64,000 nt of DNA, taken from positions 1 through 64,000 of the forward strand of contig JASAND010032016.1 of assembly GCA_030248195.1 (NCBI GenBank). The letters are read 5' to 3'. Shown one piece after another: positions 56,611 to 64,000 of this stretch. This DNA comes from Trissonchulus latispiculum. Taxonomy: Eukaryota; Nematoda; Enoplea; Enoplida; Ironidae. The notes below the pieces were generated by a model, which saw only the letters and a list, made by a program, of their open reading frames with translations, searched no databases and was not told the origin of the DNA. The translations under genes and the position numbers were made by a program. Every line of letters starts with the position of its first letter. The stretch's first letter is position 1.

Positions 56611-57301
56611 TGCTTTAATGACCAAGATAGGATTACAAGTACGGAATCGGAGCAGAATCACACGTTTTCACTCTTTAGCAACTAGCACCGAGACTAACTA
56701 ATAAAATAGAATTGCAAAGTTGTCCTTTCCTGGCTACCGTAAGACTTTGGCGATTATTAAACACCCAGTAATTTATCTCAAATCCAGAAATAGTTTCCTA
56801 TTTTCTTTCCAAGAATCCTCCACGCTAATCTAACTTTTGGCTTCTCTTTTTCTGGCCCTTCTATTGCCGTAAGCAAGCTTCTAGAACTTTCTATTTTCTG
56901 GGATGTTGATAAACTCAAGAACACAAATAGAATTTCCAATTCTGACTAAACTATAAATCTTTTGACCAGTTTTCTAGCTCTAACTTTCACAGAAAAGGGA
57001 GGAATGATTCCAAAGAAGAACCTAACTTGGTCATAAGCTAACACACACAATTTCGAGGACAAAACAATACTGATATACTGATATAACACAGACACGAACA
57101 ATTACAGATTAGTTTATTACTAACTAACAGGACAACAATTAATACATATATTAACTACCTACTGCTTCTACCGTATGTCTTTGCTAGTTGTTAGATTTTG
57201 TTGTAAGATTCTTTTACCTAAGTTTTATGTTTAATAATTCAGACCATTCCTAGTTTTACCTAATTGTGGATTCATAGCTACTAACTACTAGGTCTGCTGC
57301 A
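56611..57301 (-). mobile_element. LTR, truncated (copy B)
   Basis: Same as LTR A from TGCAGCAGACC to GGTCATTAAAGCA (691 bp). The last 134 bp of LTR A are missing. Confidence 0.65.
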
Positions 57302-58124
57302 TATCTCCCCTCTTCGCAAAAATTGGTCCTCCAATTTGTAGGAAAACGGCATAACTGCCGAGACAATGAAAAAGATCCTAAACTACTGATATGTCAGTTT
57401 CCGGCAACAATCTGGGCTGTATTCATTGAGTTTTGGTTTACCATTGAAAAAATCATCGGCAATGGTTATTTACTCCACAATTCCATATTCTTTGCTCAGC
57501 TAGCAAAAATTAACAAAACCCATGTTGTTGTTGTTGTTGCCTACATTGTTTACGAAATTAGAGTTTATCAGGATGATTAAATGCATGATTAATAATGCAT
57601 CTTGAAGTTTGCAACTGGCACTTGAAGGAGATTGAGAGCGACCGCAACTATGTAAGACCCAGTAACTTCGAAAGTCTCAATAGTTTAAACTTTTGTTCGC
57701 GCAGCCAAAGTGACGATGTTCTAGTTAAAAGTGCGAAATTCACACCTTTGGCAGAATCATTGCACTGTTTATACGCGGCATTAGCAACAGACGCAGTCTG
57801 TATTGCACCTTCGATCTAGATGCTTCGTTTCGTGTTATTGAAACTTGGAATCAGTAACACGTAACACCGTAAAAGTAAGTTTGCAATAATTATGAAACAT
57901 TGGTATTGGACTGTTGGGACTTAAACATGACATTTTACAAGTAATTTTTAAAGTATACATTTGAGTTAGCGACTTCAATTCGCTGTGAAAACTGATGAAA
58001 CTTTCCTGTGGTATTTTGTCAACATGCAAAACCGGTCGCGAAATTGAAATGCATTTGTTTTTTATAACTCCTCACAAAACAGCAAACGCCGAATTCGTCA
58101 CTTCTGGTGGTAATCAAACTTCTG

Positions 58125-58581
58125 GTTTCTCTTTTCTAGCCCTTCCATTGACGTAAGCAAGCTTCTAGAACTTTCTATTTTCTGGAATGCTGATAAACTC
58201 AAGATCCCAAATCCAATTCCCAATTCTGACTAAACTATAATCTTTTGGCCAGTTCTCTAGCTCTAATTTTCACAGAAAGGGAAGGAATCATTCCAAAGAA
58301 GAACCTAGCTTGATCATAAGCTAACACACACAATTTCGAGGACAAGACAATACTGATATACTGATATAACACAGACACGAACAATTACAGATTACTTCAT
58401 TACTATTACTAACAGAACAACAATTAATACATATATTAACTACCTACTGCTTCTACCGTATGTCTTTACTAGTTATTTTACCTAAGTTTTATGTTTAATA
58501 AATTCAAATCATTTCACCTAAAAGTTTTTACCTAATTTGTATTTTCAACTAGCTATTAATTACTAGGTCTGCTAGATATCT
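58125..58581 (-). mobile_element. Partial LTR-like block (copy B2)
   Basis: Counterpart of 55,285-55,745. It lies downstream of the minus-strand retroelement coding remains at 59-64 kb, so it or its purine tract (58,576-58,591) may be that element's 3' end. Confidence 0.5.
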
Positions 58582-58885
58582 CCCCCCTTCGCAAAAATTG
58601 TTCCTCCAATTTGGAAAAGTAATCGTAATGGCGTGAAAAATAGATATAATGCACGATATGCAAAAATAAATCAAGCATAAGCCATAGCATATTAGGATCT
58701 GGTATTTTACTGACGCTGCCGGAGGATTATTACTACTTTATACTTATGCCTATACTATGCTATGCCTATGCTCTATACTTTAGTACTGATTTACTACCAG
58801 GTTGTATGTAACTGAAGGAAGTTATAGTTATAGTTAGAAAGGAAGATTTATTTATTTTATTATAAATTTAATATTTCGGTGTTTC

Positions 58886-59172
58886 GTAATCGCCAAAGTC
58901 TTACGGTAGCCAGGAAAGGGCAACTTTGTATTTCTATTTTGTTAGGCTCTCGGTACTAGTTGCTAAAGAGTAAAATCGTGCTTGTGATTCTCCTCCGATT
59001 CTGTACTTGTAATCCTGTCTTGGTCATTGAAGCCTTGTTGTGTATCAGATGCCTAGTAGCCGAAGACTCAGAAGAGAGATAGAGCCTGTAGAGGCGTACG
59101 AACTTTATCCACTGCGTATTACCAAGAGTGTATTACTCTGCTACGTCGTTGGTCAACCCACGGCCCGCGACA
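58886..59172 (+). mobile_element. LTR 3' part, opposite orientation
   Basis: ATCGCCAAAGTCTTACGGTA, GTACTTGTAATCCTGTCTTG, TTGTGTATCAG and CGGCCCGCGACA match the distal part of LTR A, but on the plus strand. It contains the 14-bp footprint at 59,122-59,135. Confidence 0.7.
59117..59135. other. Apparent excision footprint 1
   Basis: TATTA-CCAAGAGTG-TATTA: a 5-bp duplication around the first nine bases of the 417-bp MITE terminus (last base differing or from the other end). The related LTR near 53,285 has GCG-TTTTA-CTCTG at this point, without the insert. Confidence 0.6.
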
Positions 59173-59251
59173 TTAGGTTCCGACCCGGCTTCCGAGACTC
59201 TATCCGAAAATACAGAAGACTCTCCCGATTCTGAGCTACTCTATCATGGCT

Positions 59252-60009
59252 CTAGCTGTGGCGGCTGCCATGGGGCAGAGGCTCCCAATCCGCAAGAGGC
59301 TGTGGCGGATTGACAGGATCCTCTCCAACCAGCCGCGGAGCAGTGTTTGGATTCGACGGTTTAGTACTGCCGCTATGCCCACAGTATAAGCTAAATCTGT
59401 GCGTGGTACCAAGAGTACGTGGTACTAAATCAGGCAAGGGCAGGCGCACTCTTGGTCGATGTACTTCGGGACAAGGGGGCGGAACTGCATACATTTCTTT
59501 GGCGGGATGATGGGACCGAGTAAAATTTCTAATTTCAGACCCGCCAGCTAAATAACGTAACTGCAATTTCATGGTTGAAGAAATTGGCTGCTCAAAGCGT
59601 TGGTAGCGCTCAGTGACTTTATTATATACGTACTCAGGCTCAAACGTGGATTCCGTGATTCCCAAAATTCCTTCACGCATGGGGGGTGTTGGGTGATAAA
59701 GTGGGGGAGCAGGCGGTCGGTAGTGCCACATAGCTCGAGCCTGTTCTGTTGCCGCAACTCGCGCCTCCTCGTGATTTCGATCTCCCTATCAACGCGTTCG
59801 AACATATCACCCATCGAGTTTAACCCTACAAATTCATACAATGGTATATCAGAAGTATCGACTGTTTGCACCGTCCTATCACCAAACACACTGCGAGTTT
59901 CCGATTTAGTGTCTTCTTCCCGAGGAGAATTATCGGAATAAACCTGGAAATGGGACCACTTCGCAGGCGGTCTACCTTCAGCCATTTCCTTAAAGAAAAA
60001 GGATAGCAA
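59252..60009 (-). pseudogene. Unidentified broken ORF
   Basis: A frame from ATG at 59,998 (MAEGRPPAKWSHFQVYSDN) runs to about 59,750. Coding character then seems to continue in another frame (MWHYRPPAPPLYHPTPPMRE) to about 59,430, so one indel is likely. The second part is proline-rich. Base composition is closer to coding than the neighbours. I recognise no domain. It could be a gag-like or accessory ORF of the retroelement or a captured host fragment. The footprint at 59,404-59,424 lies in it. Confidence 0.35.
59404..59424. other. Apparent excision footprint 2
   Basis: TGGTA-CCAAGAGTACG-TGGTA: a 5-bp duplication around the first ten bases of the 417-bp MITE terminus plus one base. Confidence 0.6.
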
Positions 60010-61080
60010 TGCACAAGTAAGGGTAATTTTGAATTTACTTTACTGATTCCACCCTCTGCTTATACATTACCACCACTAACAGCCTTAGTAAAAGCACCGT
60101 GCAAACAGTTAAACCGATCCTTTTTAGTAAATTAATTTAAGGATAGAAACCTGGTAAGCTTTCTTGAACTACCGTAACCCTACTTCAGAGCCTGTCATCA
60201 TAGCCTAGTCTAGGCATGAATTTTTCTATATCAAACCAGTCCTGTTTAAATACATTTTAATTTTCCCTAGTTTTTCAGCATCCAGACACGCTGCCCAGCA
60301 GACTGCTCGTCCTATGCGTATACTAGTTTCTCTTACAAATGATTTTTCAGTCTGCCAGGTGAAAAGAAAATATATTTTGTAACATCCATCAGGCAGTCTA
60401 GGACAAGTAGGCACCCCACAAAGACCTATCTACATAGCCCTAATCTATCAGCTTGACTTTAATTCACAGGAATGGCAAGCATCTGCATACATACGTCAAC
60501 GCACTCAACTATTTCTAACTGCGACAATTATTAGCATATACTATAGGTATTATTACATAACATTTCACAACAACTTACAATAGTCAATCATGGGAGAACG
60601 TTATAATATGTAGTTAAGTATGAAAAAGACTCTTAGCACTGTGTAAATTTCAGTAGGTCAGTAACTTCAATTCCGTCAAACTATGAAATAAATCGCTTTA
60701 AACCTAATTTTTGTGAGAAGACAGTTTTAACAAGTATTTAACCGGTGCATCAGTTACCAGAGACTTTACAAGAAAATGCTTACACTATACATAATTTTGC
60801 AATATGGTTACAAACTGCAAACACTCAACATTAAACTGAATATATTTTTTTCAGTGCTAATACAGAAACCACAAATAGCCTTGTATGTACAATCACGACT
60901 AAGCCATATTTTTGCACATATTAGTTTAACAGGCATTTATACTTTTTTGCATATAACTTTAAATAAAAGTTGAACACTTTACATTAATGTCAATTAATAG
61001 GAATAAGTTATCAGCACAAATGTAGTATTGTCTTGGTTAAGCCAAATGGCTTCGAACCAGCCGAAGTCTAGCAGAAGTAG
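60010..61080. other. No gene recognised
   Basis: AT-rich stretch between the two coding remnants. A minus-strand frame at 60,226-60,414 has no similarity I can name. Confidence 0.4.
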
Positions 61081-61084
61081 CAGA

Positions 61085-61700
61085 AGTCCTATGTGGTTGG
61101 CGCCACTCCAACCAGAGGTACTGTTGCGTCCCGTTCCCTAGTACCGATCCGTGGGGTTACTTCAAGGAGTAAGCGTGACTCAGTCTCCTTCAAATGCCGA
61201 GACAGTCTGGGTTCTGCGAAAACTTAGCGTAAAGTGCTTCGTACATATAGTACTGGGCCCACTTGACGCCAAGTAGTACTGGAGTACTCCTCGAAGCCAC
61301 GGCCCAGGTGCTTATGGGCCGCCGGATGAGAAGCGGCCAGGATGGCTTTGGCCACATCCCTTCTGCCAAAATACAAGGCCTTTGCGAACTGATAGGCCTG
61401 TTCCGTGCAGTTGAACCGAGTCCCTCTAATTACTACCGAGCAGCGGTATATATTATTGAAAGGAGATTCCCCGCCAAAGAAGCGGACCTCCTTATTACTC
61501 CACCGCTCATTGTCATAAAGGTGGATCAGGGGGAGGTCCGTTTCTCCCACGAAAGACTGCAGAGGGACTAAGGGCCCAATGGTGGGATCAACAATCAGGA
61601 AGCAGAGTTCCCCCACCCTCTGCAAGGCGGTTTTGGGAGAGCCCGTGAGACAGAGACGCCGACTCCTCCAACCACAAATTCCGCCCGCCACACAGGAGAT
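61085..61700 (-). pseudogene. NADAR domain (YbiA-like), frameshifted
   Basis: In the frame 61,691-61,224 the segment EVRFFGGESPFNNIY, then FNCTEQAYQFAKALYFGRRD and AHKHLGRGF show the NADAR pattern: substrate-cleft Phe/Ser, the TEQAYQ-K region and the GR motif. The conserved continuation VKWAQYYMYEALYAKFSQNP lies in a second frame from about 61,276, and a further part with LLLEVTP in a third, so there are at least two frameshifts. NADAR proteins cleave N-glycosidic bonds of riboflavin intermediates or ADP-ribosylated substrates; which applies here is unknown. It lies downstream of the exonuclease domain on the same strand. Confidence 0.8.
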
Positions 61701-62131
61701 CTGGCAGAGTCCTGCCTCATGGTGTAGGTGGTTTCTGACTGATGCGGGTAAGCAGCGTTAAACGCCAGCAGCGCGTCTGCCAGCGGAAAAATCGCCGCAC
61801 CGTCCAGGAAGCCTTGAGAAAGAAAGTAAATCAGGACCCCAAACAAACGTCGAGAAGGGGCCGGGGTCTGGACGGTCACCAGGTGGGGTACCCCGTTATT
61901 TCCCTGGAGGGAAGGACAGACACAGCTGAATGGAAGCTGCTGTCTGAGCTTGCACCACAGTCCGAATCCAGGCCACCATCAGGCACAGGGGCCTGGGGTC
62001 CACCGTAGCGGGTAAAGAACGCCGTGGAGTCATCAGAGTACGATGTTGACGACGGCTGTGGTGACACCGTCGGTGCAAGGTCACCAGGCGAGCCAGCGTT
62101 CAGTTCCACGCTGTTGGGAGATCCCTGCGGA
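61700..62131 (-). pseudogene. Linker region between exonuclease and NADAR parts
   Basis: Open in overlapping frames and rich in Ser, Pro and Asp (for example SPQPSSTSYSDDSTAFF). It has higher G+C than the flanks, as do the domains on either side. It reads as a low-complexity linker of one long, now broken, protein. Confidence 0.45.
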
Positions 62132-63005
62132 TCAGATCGTATCCTGCTCTCCAACAGCGGCGACCTCGACTTGAAGGGTCCCGAGCTGAATCCGTGGCGC
62201 TGCGACCGGATTGCCAGTCTGTCCCTTGCCCGGTAAAGAGTCTCCAAGAGGAATGCTCTTAATGCCAAAGCTGCACTGGCACTGGTTGAGAATGGGCTCA
62301 ATGTCGCTGAACCCATAACGGTCTCCGAACAGGGTTCGAAAACACTTATCAGCAATCATCCATTGGTTGACGGCATCCTCCATAGCGTACTTGAGCTGCG
62401 ATGCTGTCGGCAGCAGGTCTAGCCCGTTACGCTGACGGCTCTTGTTCTTACTGCAGGACTTTCCCAGCACTTCCCAAAGCTGATTCTCCAGGCTGATGAT
62501 CCGGCCATGAGGAAGCTTGGCAACATATTTCCGGGAAGCAGAGTGGCCAAGTGGGACAGCTCTACTGCCTTCTTGATAAGGACGGGCACCGTATCGTGCA
62601 GCCGCTGTACGTCGCTATGGCAGCCAGTCGCGACGAAATAGCACTGCCCAGCAGATAGGAACTGGAGCAGGTCCTCTGGAATGGCATGGGCCTCGCTCCG
62701 CATATATCCAAGACAGTAGATATATACATTCTCTATGTTCGCCGAAAAAGCGAATTGCAGGATGTTGACTCGGGATGAGGCATATTTATCGCTATCGTTG
62801 TCAAGTCCTTCTGTATCGATGGAGCAAAGCGGCGCTCCTCTGCCAAGCGTAGCATCCCTGGAAAGCTGTCCCTGTGCTGGTCCAAGGACCAGATGACGTG
62901 GACACCAGCCGGCGCTTGGGCCACCAGTTCGATCAGCCGCGCTTCCCACGACGGATGACCAACGGGTTTAAGAACATAACGTGCCGACGAGTCCTTTGTA
63001 GTTGA
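62132..63005 (-). pseudogene. DEDDy 3'-5' exonuclease domain, frameshifted
   Basis: Motif I is SIDTEG (D-x-E), followed by NILQFAFS. Motif II is ATGCHSDVQRL. Motif III is QLKYAMEDAVNQW, which carries the Y-x3-D of DEDDy enzymes. All four acidic residues and the tyrosine are present. Upstream coding (HVIWSLDQHRDSFPGMLRLA) is in a different frame from motif I, and motif III in a different frame from motif II, so at least two indels have broken it. DEDDy exonucleases trim 3' ends of RNA or single-stranded DNA. Its place after the integrase fits a third ORF of an LTR element. Confidence 0.8.
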
Positions 63006-63330
63006 CTTTTATAGACTTCTTTGCCGATATGATTATGCTATAAAAATACAACGAAAAATGTAGCTCGGATTGTTGCGAGTACTGTACAGGTACATATTAT
63101 AACCACGCAAATCATGACCTTAGTAAGACCTTAGTAAGACTTATGAGTACAGGAAATAAGTACTCCGCATAACAAACACTATTAAAATATTAATACTTTA
63201 CTATATACAGACATTACTCATATTAGTCACTTATATTTAATAGTCAGTTCAGAGCCTAGTCTCGATAACGGGTTGGACGCTGCAGGCCGCTTCGAGGTCG
63301 AAGTCCATGACTGGATTCACCTGGCGTGGC
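63006..63330. other. Spacer between integrase and exonuclease remnants
   Basis: AT-rich; holds a near-duplicate AGACCTTAGTAAGACTTA near 63,121. No coding signal. Confidence 0.4.
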
Positions 63331-64000
63331 TCATATAGTATCATCTTTTGCATATAATAACTGCTCCCCAACCCCATTTGCGGGTAAACGTACTATCTTT
63401 TCACAGCTAGGTAAAAGTACTTCTGACGTATCTAAGTTCCTCAGTGCCAGGCGGCGGAATGTTATCCAAAAGCCGGAGCTTTCAGCACCCTCTCCTGGAT
63501 CAATAATTTCCTCTAAATTCTCCACCGAAGGTCCCCGATAAAGCTTTAAACGATTAACATGAACTCGTTGCGTTTTTCTGTTCCTCCCCCGAGCAGGTTC
63601 TATGACAACATCTGGGTACTGAACTCTAATGACCGTGTACGGCCATGCCATTGGTGAGACAGCTTCGGAGTAAGTCCTTTCTTAATAGCAGGATTATGCA
63701 ACCACACAAGGTCACCAGGCTTAGTTGACCTTTCGAATATCCTCTATAATGAGCAGCCGATTTCTGTTGTGCATCGGAAATATTTAACTTAGCTATTTCC
63801 CAGGCATCTCGCAAACCGGTTAACATTTGTGTCTTATAATCATCAAGCTCAAAGTGATATTTAGGTAGTTTAAGGCTAATGTCCACAGGTAGGTTTGCCT
63901 CTCTACCATACATAAGTAGAAATGGGGATGCCTGAGTCGATTCCTGACGAGAGGTTCTATACGCAAATAATACATATGGGATATAAATGTTCCAATTCTG
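63331..64000 (-). pseudogene. Ty3/gypsy-type integrase, C-terminal part
   Basis: From the right edge the frame reads FAYRTSRQESTQASPF and MYGREANLPVD, the classic end of a Ty3/gypsy integrase core. A basic helical stretch follows, and then, in other frames, VWLHNPAIKKG, WPYTVIRVQYPDVV and QRVHVNRLKLY of the C-terminal (GPF/GPY-like) domain. Frameshifts near 63,720 and 63,645 and loss of one base make this copy inactive. The remaining pol should lie right of base 64,000. Confidence 0.85.

Larger units (their letters stand above)
56611..58850. repeat. Segmental duplication, copy 2
   Basis: Counterpart of 53,375-56,006. Carries AAAAGTGCGAAATT (57,727-57,740), absent from copy 1, and the empty target site of the 417-bp MITE. 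Confidence 0.85.

Noticed and set aside
53375..57301. A simple intact LTR element with 691-bp LTRs at 53,375 and 56,611
   Set aside because: Sequence upstream of both LTRs is also duplicated, including a purine tract before each, and no primer-binding site follows the right-hand one. A segmental duplication explains it better.
54087..57580. Duplicated 85-residue frame at 54,087 and 57,323 as a gene pair
   Set aside because: Present twice only because of the segmental duplication, on the strand opposite to the LTRs, with no recognisable domain.
59569..60009. Cell-cycle ABBA-type motif (FQVYSD) marking a host checkpoint gene
   Set aside because: Six-residue motifs occur by chance. No other part of the frame resembles such a protein and the frame is broken.

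Overview
The window reads as a stretch of an invertebrate animal genome, compact in genes and very rich in repeats. The evidence is a spliced nuclear gene for a mitochondrial enzyme, a Ty3/gypsy-type retroelement, a tRNA-derived SINE, many short DNA-transposon derivatives and a large island of Helitron-like units. I cannot name the species.

Only one host gene is recognisable. It is the 5' half of isovaleryl-CoA dehydrogenase (IVD) on the minus strand, with four exons between 46,409 and 49,657. All junctions are GT-AG, phases are consistent and exon 1 carries an N-terminal leader. The next exons are not visible, so intron 4 should run leftward past base 1.

Layout. 1-12.3 kb is gene-poor: G/C-skewed dispersed repeats, two related DNA elements with inverted arms of about 180 bp (6,962-7,748 and 8,864-9,755), a 148-bp satellite (9,835-10,848) and small foldback elements. 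12,317-46,062 is one 33.7-kb island inside IVD intron 4. It is bounded by a perfect 57-bp terminal inverted repeat and made of about 34 long units plus about 45 bodiless hairpin cassettes, nearly all separated by TTA/TTATT microsatellite. All units point right up to about 20.70 kb and left from about 20.74 kb. The best-defined family starts with TC after an A and ends with a hairpin, 11 nt and CTAG before a T, as Helitrons do. One SINE sits in the island. 46.1-52.65 kb holds the IVD exons and nested foldback/hAT-type MITEs with clear 8-bp target duplications. 52.65-59.2 kb is a tandemly duplicated cluster of retroelement LTRs holding a 417-bp MITE with a matching empty site. 59.2-64 kb is a decayed retroelement on the minus strand: the integrase C-terminal part at the right edge, followed downstream by a broken coding region with a DEDDy 3'-5' exonuclease and a NADAR domain.

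The strongest lead is the 33.7-kb island: stacking of Helitron-like units and solo hairpin ends in a microsatellite, with one polarity switch and identical outer ends. Next are the exonuclease plus NADAR pair in the retroelement, and two apparent excision footprints of the 417-bp MITE family. Everything was read by eye; copy counts and some boundaries are approximate to a few bases.
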